This document shows positions 9,269 to 16,800 of a stretch of DNA of 64,000 nt, one piece after another. How positions within the stretch are numbered: position 1 is the stretch's first letter; every line of letters starts with the position of its first letter. Below the pieces are notes generated by a model. That model was not told the DNA's origin. It was given only the letters and a program-made list of their open reading frames with translations, and made no database searches. The DNA comes from Brachybacterium vulturis. Lineage in GTDB: Bacteria; Actinomycetota; Actinomycetes; Actinomycetales; Dermabacteraceae. The stretch is taken from contig NZ_CP023563.1 in the NCBI RefSeq assembly GCF_002407185.1, positions 3,224,001-3,288,000 on the forward strand, read 5' to 3'. A program made the translations under genes and the position numbers.

Positions 9269-9303
9269 CTGCCGTCCCGTGCGCTGGACACCCCCGGGAA
9301 CGA

Positions 9304-9334
9304 CGGACCCCCGTCGCGGGGCGACGGGGGTCCG
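9304..9334 (-). terminator. hairpin terminator downstream of ftsY
   Basis: Perfect 14-bp stem (9304-9317 with 9321-9334) with a GGG loop and no T-run. It sits after the repeat array that follows ftsY and before the amtB promoter region, so it separates the two transcripts. Confidence 0.72.
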
Positions 9335-9362
9335 GTGCCGTGGGGCGGGAGCTGCTGTCTTC

Positions 9363-9522
9363 CCTCTGCTCGATCCGGTCAGCCCCTGCCGCGAGCTCGC
9401 AGCACGTCGCTCACCCTCTGCTCGATCCGGTCAGCTCCTGCCGCTCGCGAGCTCGCAGCACGTCGCTCACCCTCTGCTCGATCCGGTCAGCTCCTGCCGC
9501 AGGCTCGCAGCACGTCGCTCAC
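9363..9522. repeat. three tandem 52/56/52-bp repeats at the ftsY stop
   Basis: Units 9363-9414, 9415-9470 and 9471-9522, each beginning CCTCTGCTCGATCCGGTCAG and ending CACGTCGCTCAC. The middle unit has four extra bases. The last unit contains the ftsY stop codon (9519-9521), so the sequence around the stop has been duplicated downstream. The remainder of the 391-bp ftsY-amtB gap holds the terminator at 9304 and the amtB promoter region. Confidence 0.9.
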
Positions 9523-11066
9523 CCTTCGAGCAGGGCGTCGATGAAGCCGTGGGGGTCGAAGGGGGTGAGGTCGTCCATCCCTTCGCCGAGGCCCACCATC
9601 TTCACCGGGACGCCCAGCTCTCGCTGGACGTTGACGACGATGCCGCCCTTGGCGGTGCCGTCGAGCTTGGTGAGCACGATGCCGGTGATGTTCACGGCCT
9701 CGGAGAAGACCCGGGCCTGCTGCATGCCGTTCTGGCCGGTGGTGGCGTCGATGACCAGGAGCACCTCGGCGACCTGGTCGCCGTGCAGACCCTTCTCGGC
9801 GACCCGGCGCACCTTGCCGAGCTCGTCCATCAGACCCTTCTTGTTCTGCAGCCGGCCGGCGGTGTCGATGATGACCACATCGACCTCCTGCGCGATGCCC
9901 TCCTTGACCGCGTCGAAGGCGACCGCGGCCGGATCGGCACCGTCACGGTCCGAGCGCACGGTGTCCACGCCGACGCGGGATCCCCAGGTCTGGAGCTGGT
10001 CCGCGGCGGCGGCGCGGAAGGTGTCGGCCGCGCCGAGCACCACGGAGCGGCCCGCGGCGACCAGGACGCGAGCGAGCTTGCCGACGGTGGTGGTCTTGCC
10101 GGTGCCGTTGACGCCCACCATGAGCAGCACCGAGGGCACCTCGGTGCCGTCGGGAGCCTCCCGGCGGGTGGCCGCCAGGCGGCGGTCCAGGTCCGGGTTC
10201 ACCAGGGAGATGAGCTCCTCCCGCAGGGCCTCGCGCACTGCGTCCGCATCGTCGGTGCCCAGCACCTGGATGCGGCGGCGGAGGTTCTCGAGCATCTCGT
10301 CGGTGGCGTCGGGACCGAGGTCGGCCAGCAGCAGCGTCTCCTCGATCTCGTCCCAGGTGTCCTCGTCCACGGTGCTGCCGCGGGTGAGCAGGGTGAGGAT
10401 GCCACGACCGAGGGCGCCGGAGCGGGAGAGCCGCTCACGCAGGCGCACCATGCGGTCACCCGGAGCCTCGGGGGTCTCGATGACCGCGCCGGCGGTCGCG
10501 ACCGACGGCGCGTCCTCGGACGGCTCGCTCGGAGCAGCCTGCTCCGTCGGTGCGGAGGGCCCGTCGCCGGTCGTCCGCGCGGGCTCTGCCGGCTGCTCGG
10601 CGGTGTGCTCGACAGGAGCCGATCCGCCCGAGGGCTGCTCCTGGACCGTCCCGGTCTCCGGAGCGGTCTCCTGATCGAAGGGCACATCGGTGCCGGTGGC
10701 CGCGGGCGCGGTGGTGTTCTCGTCGGTGGCGGGCCCGTCGGTGGTGGGCTCGTCGGCGGCGGGAGCCGCACCGGCGGCAGGTGCCGGCGCGCTCGCCTCT
10801 GCCTCTGCCTCTGCCACCGATTTCTTCGGGGCCGGTGCGGAGAGCGTGTCGTCCCAGGTCGGAGCGGCGGGACGCTCCTTGACCGCGGTCGCGGCGCGGG
10901 GCGTCTCCGCTCCGGCTGAGTCGGTGGAGGCGTCATCGCGACCGGTGCTGCCGCCGGCGGGGGGCTTGCGCCCTCGGCTGCGGAAGTAGGCCCAGGCGCC
11001 GGCGCCGAGCACGAGCACACCACCACCGCTGCCGGCGATCAGTGCGAGTAGAGCATCGGGATCCAC
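9519..11066 (-). CDS. ftsY: signal recognition particle receptor FtsY
   Basis: SRP receptor GTPase at the membrane. A hydrophobic N-terminal segment (residues about 8-27) is followed by a basic stretch and a long Ala/Pro/Glu-rich linker (about 35-205). The NG domain runs from about 210 to 515, with P-loop GVNGTGKTT (about 318-326), DTAGR (401-405) and TKLDG (466-470). Length is 515 residues. An N-terminal transmembrane anchor is typical of actinobacterial FtsY and differs from the amphipathic helix of E. coli. The stop codon lies inside a tandem repeat. Confidence 0.97.
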   Translation of the reverse strand: MDPDALLALIAGSGGGVLVLGAGAWAYFRSRGRKPPAGGSTGRDDASTDSAGAETPRAATAVKERPAAPTWDDTLSAPAPKKSVAEAEAEASAPAPAAGAAPAADEPTTDGPATDENTTAPAATGTDVPFDQETAPETGTVQEQPSGGSAPVEHTAEQPAEPARTTGDGPSAPTEQAAPSEPSEDAPSVATAGAVIETPEAPGDRMVRLRERLSRSGALGRGILTLLTRGSTVDEDTWDEIEETLLLADLGPDATDEMLENLRRRIQVLGTDDADAVREALREELISLVNPDLDRRLAATRREAPDGTEVPSVLLMVGVNGTGKTTTVGKLARVLVAAGRSVVLGAADTFRAAAADQLQTWGSRVGVDTVRSDRDGADPAAVAFDAVKEGIAQEVDVVIIDTAGRLQNKKGLMDELGKVRRVAEKGLHGDQVAEVLLVIDATTGQNGMQQARVFSEAVNITGIVLTKLDGTAKGGIVVNVQRELGVPVKMVGLGEGMDDLTPFDPHGFIDALLEG

Positions 11067-11173
11067 GGGTCACCTCCGAGGTCGGGGAAGCCGACGATGC
11101 GGCGAGGTCGGCTGTCAGTCTAGGCGGGTTCGTTCAGCGCTCCGCATCGGTCACCATCGGTGACGGGGATCTC

Positions 11174-11335
11174 TCAGCGCCCGGTGCGCGAGGTGTGCCG
11201 GCGATCGGCCGGCTCGCTCTCGTCCTCATCCTCGTGCGGGGCCCTCAGCTGAGGGAGCGCGACCGCGAGCAGGATCCCGACCGAGAGCAGCACGGCGAAG
11301 GCCAGGAAGGCGATGACGACGAGGGACAGATTCAT
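11174..11335 (-). CDS. 53-residue single-pass membrane protein
   Basis: Short gene between ndk and ftsY. The ATG at 11333-11335 gives MNLSLVVIAF, a single hydrophobic helix (about residues 3-29) and an acidic then Arg-rich cytoplasmic tail ending at a TGA at 11174-11176. No catalytic motif is visible and I do not know its function. Hydrophobic pattern and charged tail argue that it is real, but I cannot check conservation. Confidence 0.6.
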   Translation of the reverse strand: MNLSLVVIAFLAFAVLLSVGILLAVALPQLRAPHEDEDESEPADRRHTSRTGR

Positions 11336-11414
11336 GTCTCACATTCTGCACGCCGGGGAATGCCGATGGTGAGGCGCGCCGTGCGGTGCGCCTCACCATC
11401 ACAGCAGGTGCTGG

Positions 11415-11840
11415 TCAGCCGAGCTCGGGGAACCAGATCGCGATCTCGCGGGCGGCGGACTCCTCGGAATCCGAACCGTGGACGAGGTTCTGGATCACCG
11501 GCAGGTCGTCCTCGCAGGCGAGGTCGCCGCGGATGGTGCCGGGGGCGGCCTCGGTGGGGTTGGTGGCGCCCGCGAGCGAGCGGAAGCCGGGGATCACGTT
11601 CACGCCCTCGGCGACGACGGCGACCAGGGGCGCGGAGCCCATGTACTCCACCAGGCCGGGGTAGAAGGGCTTGCCCTCGTGCTCGGCGTAGTGCGCGGCG
11701 AGCTCCGCGGCGGTCGCGGTGCGCTGGGTGAGGGCGAGGATTCCGTAGCCCTTGGCCTCGATGCGGCGGAGGATCTCCCCGCGCAGGCCGCGCTGGACGG
11801 CATCGGGCTTGAGCAGGACGAGTGTGCGCTGTGCGGTCAT
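11415..11840 (-). CDS. ndk: nucleoside diphosphate kinase
   Basis: Transfers the gamma-phosphate from ATP to nucleoside diphosphates through a phospho-histidine. Length is 141 residues, as usual. The N-terminus RTLVLLKPDAVQRG and the active-site NLVHGSDS with His121 are intact. The ATG at 11838-11840 is the canonical MTAQRTLVLLKPD start. It follows folC and the DUF4233 gene on the minus strand, a common actinobacterial order (valS/ileS, folC, DUF4233, ndk). Confidence 0.98.
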   Translation of the reverse strand: MTAQRTLVLLKPDAVQRGLRGEILRRIEAKGYGILALTQRTATAAELAAHYAEHEGKPFYPGLVEYMGSAPLVAVVAEGVNVIPGFRSLAGATNPTEAAPGTIRGDLACEDDLPVIQNLVHGSDSEESAAREIAIWFPELG

Positions 11841-11886
11841 GGCACCAGGGTACCCACGGATCCGGGGGTGCTCGGCGCGGCCCCTC

Positions 11887-12303
11887 TCAGTCCGTCGGGC
11901 CCTGCTCCTCGCGGGCCCGGGCGTCGTGCACCGCGGCATCCACGGTGTCCTTCTCCGCGTCCAGCTGGTGGCCCTTGAACGCACCATAGGCATAGAGGGC
12001 GGCGAATCCGAGCCCCACCACCCACATCGGGGTGAGCTGGAGGCCGAGCAGGATCACGGGCAGCTGCAGGACGAGCCCGAGCCAGTAGGGCCAGGCTCCG
12101 CGCCGCAGCATCCCGGAGCACAGCACCAGGGCGAGCACGGTGAGCACCCCCCAGGACCAGGTCAGGACGCGGTCCCCCGGGACCAGCTGGTGGGCGGCCA
12201 GCACGGCGAAGAACACCACGAAGGCCTCGATGACCAGGATCGTGGCCGAGAACATCCGCTGCGCGCCGTGGGGGCGCGGGGAGGGCGTGAGGTCCAGGTC
12301 CAT
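11887..12303 (-). CDS. DUF4233 membrane protein
   Basis: Small integral membrane protein of 138 residues with four hydrophobic segments (about 18-38, 46-66, 72-92 and 96-115) and a charged C-terminus. It matches the DUF4233 pattern and the usual position between folC and ndk. The ATG at 12301-12303 is preferred to the GTG two codons upstream because AGGAGG lies 7 bases before it; the GTG would overlap the folC stop and sit on the ribosome-binding site. Function unknown. Confidence 0.82.
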   Translation of the reverse strand: MDLDLTPSPRPHGAQRMFSATILVIEAFVVFFAVLAAHQLVPGDRVLTWSWGVLTVLALVLCSGMLRRGAWPYWLGLVLQLPVILLGLQLTPMWVVGLGFAALYAYGAFKGHQLDAEKDTVDAAVHDARAREEQGPTD

Positions 12304-12305
12304 GC

Positions 12306-13655
12306 TCACTCCTCCTCGGGGACGCCGAGCAGGTCGCGGACCTCGCCGGCGAGCGTGACCGAGCCCGCGACCACCACGCCGCCGAACTGATCGCCGCCCT
12401 CCTCCGCGAGGTCCACGGCGGCCTGGATCGCATCGGGCAGGTTCGCCTGCTCGATCACCCGGTCCTCGTCGTCGAAGATGTCCCGCGCGAGGTCCGCCAG
12501 ACGGTCGGTGGGGATGGCGCGGGGCGAGCTGGACTGGGTGATGACCACGCTGTCCAGGAGCGGCTCCAGGACATCGAGGATCTCGGCGGCGTCCTTCTCC
12601 TGCAGGATGCCGACGAGGCCCACGGTGCGGGTGAAGCGGAAGTTCTCCCGGACCGTCTCGACCAGCGTCAGCGCCCCGGCAGGATTGTGGGCGGCGTCCA
12701 GCAGGATGGTCGGGGCCTGGCGCACCACCTCGGCGCGCCCCGGGGAGGTCACGCTCGACAGCGCGGCATGCAGCATCTCCCCGTCCAGGACGATGCCGCC
12801 GTCGCCGAGCAGCGCCTCGGCCGCGGCGACCGCCAGCAGCGCGTTGCGTGCCTGGTGCTCGCCGAGCAGGGAGAGGAAGACCTGTTCGTAGCGTCCCGCG
12901 ATGCCCTGCAGGGTGAGCATCTGCCCGCCCACCCCGGGCGTGTGCGAGAGCACCCCGATCTGCTGGTCCTCGATCGCCGCCTCGGTGCCGAGCTCGGCGA
13001 TCCGCTCACGCAGCACGTCGGCCGCGTCCTCGTAGGGCTGGGAGGCGATGACCGCAGTGGCCTTCGCGGTGAGGATGCCGGCCTTCTCCCCCGCGATCTC
13101 GGCGATGGTGTCGCCGAGGTAGTCCTGGTGGTCCAGGGAGATCGGTGTGATCACGGTGACGTCGGGGTCGACGGCACCGGTGGCGTCCCAGGTGCCGCCG
13201 AGCCCGGTCTCGATCACGGCCACGTCCACCGGGGCGGAGGCGAAGGCCTGGAAGGCCATCGCGGTGAGGTACTCGAAATAGGTCAGGCGCACGCCGCCGG
13301 CGGCCTCCTGCTCGGCGTCGACGATCGCCGCGAACGGCTCGACGTCGCGGTAGGCCTGGAGGAAACCCTCCTCGTCGATGGAGGAGCCGTCGATCGCGAT
13401 CCGCTCCACGGGCGATCGCAGGTGCGGGCTCGTGGTGCGGCCGGTGCGCAGCCCGGATTCGCGCAGGATCCGCTCCAGGATCCGGGCGGTGGTGGTCTTG
13501 CCGTTGGTGCCGGCGAGGCGGATCGACCGGTAGGAGTTCTGCGGATCCCCCATCAGTTCCATCACGCGCGTGATGCGGGAGAGGTCCGGTTCGATCCGGT
13601 TCTCCGGGGCGCGCTCGAGCAGCGCCGCGTAGACCTCTCGCAGCTCGGTCGACAT
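12306..13655 (-). CDS. folC: folylpolyglutamate synthase/dihydrofolate synthase
   Basis: Mur-ligase-family enzyme that adds glutamate to dihydropteroate/folates. ATP-binding LAGTNGKTTTAR at about residues 46-56, then TSPHLRSPVERI, TYFEYLTAMAF, ETGLGGTWDATG, SLDHQDYLG with EIAGEKAGI, and DAAHNPAG in the C-terminal domain. Length is 449 residues, as usual. The ATG at 13653-13655 is the closest start before the conserved MSTELREVYAALLERAPENRIEP. The stop overlaps the region where DUF4233 begins, suggesting an operon folC-DUF4233-ndk. Confidence 0.95.
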   Translation of the reverse strand: MSTELREVYAALLERAPENRIEPDLSRITRVMELMGDPQNSYRSIRLAGTNGKTTTARILERILRESGLRTGRTTSPHLRSPVERIAIDGSSIDEEGFLQAYRDVEPFAAIVDAEQEAAGGVRLTYFEYLTAMAFQAFASAPVDVAVIETGLGGTWDATGAVDPDVTVITPISLDHQDYLGDTIAEIAGEKAGILTAKATAVIASQPYEDAADVLRERIAELGTEAAIEDQQIGVLSHTPGVGGQMLTLQGIAGRYEQVFLSLLGEHQARNALLAVAAAEALLGDGGIVLDGEMLHAALSSVTSPGRAEVVRQAPTILLDAAHNPAGALTLVETVRENFRFTRTVGLVGILQEKDAAEILDVLEPLLDSVVITQSSSPRAIPTDRLADLARDIFDDEDRVIEQANLPDAIQAAVDLAEEGGDQFGGVVVAGSVTLAGEVRDLLGVPEEE

Positions 13656-13784
13656 GGCCGGGCGGGACGGACCCGGGCGGGGAGAACTCGGCACTGCGGC
13701 TCCTGGGGATGACGGACGGGTGGGGCGCGGATCAGTGTACGAGGGGAGGCTGTGACTGTTCCTCCACACCCGGCCCCGATCCAC

Positions 13785-13830
13785 ATGGGTAGAAGTACCC
13801 ATCGCCGTGCTGCGGCACGGCCCATAGCCT
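13785..13830 (+). promoter_or_regulatory. palindrome-controlled promoter of the WXG-hydrolase operon
   Basis: An 18-bp element ATGGGTAGAAGTACCCAT (13785-13802) with perfect 7-bp arms, then 22 bases, then a -10-like TAGCCT at 13825-13830. Transcription would start at about 13838, the A of the first gene's ATG, so the mRNA would be leaderless. The second WXG gene has the same arrangement with the same 22-base spacing (33394-33439). Confidence 0.62.
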
Positions 13831-13837
13831 CGAGCAC

Positions 13838-14662
13838 ATGAGCAGCGGCCGACGGGGCCGTTGGGAGACGGGGGCGGCGATGACCGAGCTGATCGCGACC
13901 GTGGAGCATGCGGCACGGTGGCTGGACCGCGCACCGGCATCGGCCCCGCGCTGGAACCCGGTGTACCGGGCGCTGATCGGCGAGTCCGGACCGGCAACGA
14001 CCAGCGTCCCCGAGGCGGCGGACCTCGACGAGACAGAGGTCGAGCTCGTGCTGCGGCAGCTGACCAGTCCTGCCCTGCTGGTCGTGGCGGTGACCGACGG
14101 CGAGCGGACCCGTCGCCTCCGGATCGCTCTGGATCCCGTCGGGGCAACGGTCGAGCGGGCCGACGGCGACCAGCCCTCGCACTGGACGGAGATCGAGGTC
14201 CAGGAGGTCCCGGCGACGATCGCCGCGCTGCTCGAGGACACCGGCATCGACCTCGCTCCGGCTCGTCTGCACCTCGCACGCGGTGAGGACGCGCTGCGCC
14301 TGACGCCTGAGCAGCACCGCATCGCGCACGCCGCGCTCACCCGCGGCCTCCCCGCCGAGGAGGCCTTCGCGAGCGTCCCCGACCTCGACGCCTCCCTGCG
14401 GGATGCGCTGACGGCGACCGGACCGCGGCTCTCCCTCGCCCTGACCCTCCACGATCCGCAGCGACGGGTGCTGGAGGAGCCGCTGACCTGGACCCGTCTC
14501 TGGGTGAGAGGGCACAGGGGCCTGTACCGGCTGGATCAGCCCGCGACGCCCGCCCTGGAGGTCCACCCGGTCTCGGACGGCGACGTGCTCGGCAGCCTCC
14601 TGCCGATCCTCGAGCACGGGCTCCGCTTCGCCGCCGCCTGCGCCTCCTCGGGCGGTGCGTGA
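13838..14662 (+). CDS. unknown protein, possible EspG-like partner of WXG effector
   Basis: Cytoplasmic-looking protein of 274 residues without signal peptide or membrane segments. Beta-rich stretches (LLVVAVTDGERTRRLRIALDPVGATVE) and the position immediately before a WXG-type secreted protein resemble EspG-family chaperones of type VII secretion; this is inference from context and a loose pattern. The ATG at 13838 is placed 8 bases after the -10 box, suggesting leaderless translation; an internal ATG at 13880 is the alternative. Its TGA overlaps the ATG of the next gene. Confidence 0.8.
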   Translation: MSSGRRGRWETGAAMTELIATVEHAARWLDRAPASAPRWNPVYRALIGESGPATTSVPEAADLDETEVELVLRQLTSPALLVVAVTDGERTRRLRIALDPVGATVERADGDQPSHWTEIEVQEVPATIAALLEDTGIDLAPARLHLARGEDALRLTPEQHRIAHAALTRGLPAEEAFASVPDLDASLRDALTATGPRLSLALTLHDPQRRVLEEPLTWTRLWVRGHRGLYRLDQPATPALEVHPVSDGDVLGSLLPILEHGLRFAAACASSGGA

Positions 14663-16233
14663 TGACCGCGTTCTGGGGGATGGACACTGCACAGCTGCGC
14701 GAGCATGCCGAGCGCCTGCGCACGGCCTCCGGCGAGGTCGGAGACCTCACCGCCCGGCTCGAGACCGCGGTGCGAGCGGCATCGTGGCAGGGAGCTGACG
14801 CCGAGGAGTTCCGGAGCCGGTGGACGTCCTTGGCCACAGGCCGGCTGGAGAGCGTGTGCGCAGAGCTGCTCGCCCTCGGCGAGGCGGCGTCCGGGGAGGC
14901 GGACGAGCAGGATGTCGTCTCGGACGGCGACGGGACCGGAGGGGCTCCGGGCGCGATCCCGCCCGCGGGCTCCACGGGCTCTTCCGAGGGATATCTCCAG
15001 GAGGACAGCCCCTGGGTCCCGAACTGGCTGGAGAACCCGGTCGAAGGAGCTGTCTCGGACCTGGCCGGGATCGTCTCCGACGGGATCGGCTGGGGGTTCG
15101 ACACCGGGATCGACCTGCTCGAGGACGGTCTCGGCCGGTTCGGGGTGCGCACGGACGGGATCGCACAGTTCCAGCAGGATGCGGGCCACTTCGGTGGGAT
15201 CCTCGAGGACTGGGCCACCGGCGAGAGGGTCCCGACCATCGCCGAGGTCGGCGCCGCCGGACTGCTGACCGCAGGATCGGCCGGTGTCGGGATCTACGAG
15301 GCCGTCTCCGGGGAGGACACGGCACTGCTCGATGACCGTCCCGGCGGCATCGTCGAGTCGGTCACCACGGACTCCTTCCCCGCGCAGAGCCCGCAGACCC
15401 TCCAGGACCTGATCGTGCAGAACGACGCACTGCGCATGGACAACCCCACCGGCGGGCCGTTGGAGAACGGGCAGATCGGCATCCAGGAGGTCCATCGTGA
15501 CGGCGGCGGGGAACCGGCGTACATCGTGCAGGTGCCGCCCACCGAGGGCGCTGCCGTCACCGACGCCCCCGGTGCCTACGGCGGGCAGGGGAACTCCCGC
15601 GACTGGGGCTCGAACCTGCGCCTGGTCTCCGGACAGCATCCCGCCGCGATGGACGACGTCCGGGCCGCCATGGAGGCCGCCGGCGTGCCGCCAGGGGCGG
15701 ACGTGATGATCGTCGGCCACTCCCAGGGCGGCATCGTGGCGAACCGGCTGTCCGCGGACCCGAGCTTCAACAGCGCCTCGGGCGCAGCCGGCACGTACAA
15801 CGTGACGAACACCTTCTCGGTGGGCTCACCGGTGCAGACGGTCGTCCCTGCGCAGGGATCGACCCAGTCGGTGAATGTCAGCCACGAGGCCGGGCTCGGC
15901 CCCGGAGGGGTCAGCGGCGACCTGATCGCCGGGCTCGACCTCGGCGGCGCGCAGGTCGACGGCGGGACCCTGGGGGCGCCGAACCGGCACGAGGTCTCCC
16001 TGCCGGGCTACCCCGTCCCCTCGCTCCATCCGGTCAGGATCCTCGAGTCGAACCATGACTCGATGGGCCTGGGCGGCCAGTCCGACGGTGGGTACTCGGG
16101 CAGCGTCGGTCGGGCCACGTCCACCGATCCGACGCTGTCGGCGCTGCAGGAGGAGCTGACGGGCACGTATCTCGGCGAGGGCACCTATATCGCGGAGTCC
16201 CACGTGGTCACGGTGGGTCGCGGCGAGCCGTGA
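14662..16233 (+). CDS. WXG-domain protein with alpha/beta-hydrolase domain
   Basis: Likely effector or surface enzyme of a type VII (ESX-like) pathway, 523 residues. Residues 1-95 form a helical WXG100-like domain (FWGMDTAQLREHAERL, then WQGADAEEFRSRW), followed by a Gly/Pro linker and a central region. The C-terminal half carries an alpha/beta-hydrolase elbow GHSQGG with nucleophile Ser354 and a possible catalytic His in ESNHDSMG. No classical signal peptide is present, consistent with type VII export. The N-domain closely resembles that of the protein at 32112-33344. The substrate is unknown; lipase, esterase or acyltransferase are possible. Confidence 0.87.
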   Translation: MTAFWGMDTAQLREHAERLRTASGEVGDLTARLETAVRAASWQGADAEEFRSRWTSLATGRLESVCAELLALGEAASGEADEQDVVSDGDGTGGAPGAIPPAGSTGSSEGYLQEDSPWVPNWLENPVEGAVSDLAGIVSDGIGWGFDTGIDLLEDGLGRFGVRTDGIAQFQQDAGHFGGILEDWATGERVPTIAEVGAAGLLTAGSAGVGIYEAVSGEDTALLDDRPGGIVESVTTDSFPAQSPQTLQDLIVQNDALRMDNPTGGPLENGQIGIQEVHRDGGGEPAYIVQVPPTEGAAVTDAPGAYGGQGNSRDWGSNLRLVSGQHPAAMDDVRAAMEAAGVPPGADVMIVGHSQGGIVANRLSADPSFNSASGAAGTYNVTNTFSVGSPVQTVVPAQGSTQSVNVSHEAGLGPGGVSGDLIAGLDLGGAQVDGGTLGAPNRHEVSLPGYPVPSLHPVRILESNHDSMGLGGQSDGGYSGSVGRATSTDPTLSALQEELTGTYLGEGTYIAESHVVTVGRGEP

Positions 16234-16263
16234 TCCCGCCCGTGCGCGGCCACGGCGAGCGGG

Positions 16264-16707
16264 TCAGCTCAGTCCGTACTTCTCGTAGAAGGATCCGGCC
16301 GTCACCCGATCCAGGCGCGGGTTAGGGATGGACATGTCGGGGTCGAGGTCCATCGGGGTCAGCACCTCCCCGCCGTCGAGCACCCCGGCGACCCCGCCCA
16401 CCCTGAGGCTTCGTGCCTCCTGGTCGTCGAGCTCCGCATGGACGACGGTGACGATGGCGCGCATCGCCTCGTCGAACACGGCGAGCCCGGTGGTGCGGTC
16501 CGCCGTCTCGAGGGAGACGGTGCCGTGCAGGAGCCGTTCGAAGTTCGCTCCGTCACTCCTCTCCAGAGCGACGTCGGAGACTCCCTCGACACCGGCCGCG
16601 GCCTCCTCCGTCGCGGCCACCAGCCGCTTGCGTCCGACCCCGCATCCGCTGAGGACAGCGGTCGCCACGGCTGCGGCCCCTCCCAGCAGTCCGCGTCTGC
16701 TCACCAT
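16264..16707 (-). CDS. putative lipoprotein
   Basis: Exported protein of about 147 residues with MVSRRGLLGG, a twin-arginine-like n-region, a hydrophobic core and the lipobox VLSGCG. The mature part is a small mixed alpha/beta domain that I do not recognise. The second ATG (16705-16707) is preferred because GAGGGG lies 6 bases upstream; the ATG at 16711-16713 abuts the ribosome-binding site. It converges on the WXG-hydrolase gene with about 30 bases between stops, which may link it to that locus. Confidence 0.76.
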   Translation of the reverse strand: MVSRRGLLGGAAAVATAVLSGCGVGRKRLVAATEEAAAGVEGVSDVALERSDGANFERLLHGTVSLETADRTTGLAVFDEAMRAIVTVVHAELDDQEARSLRVGGVAGVLDGGEVLTPMDLDPDMSIPNPRLDRVTAGSFYEKYGLS

Positions 16708-16800
16708 GCTCATCCCCTCGTCCGACGGCTCATGACCGAGCATCCCATGCCGCAGCACCGACCGCTGCTCCCGCCCCGGGCCCGGTGGACCCCGGCGGGA

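Noticed and set aside
9363..9522. CRISPR-like array
   Set aside because: Only three contiguous units without spacers and no cas genes; it is a tandem duplication of the ftsY end.
13562..15720. Minus-strand open frames opposite the WXG-hydrolase operon
   Set aside because: No domains, and the plus-strand genes have a consistent promoter, coupling and recognisable domains.
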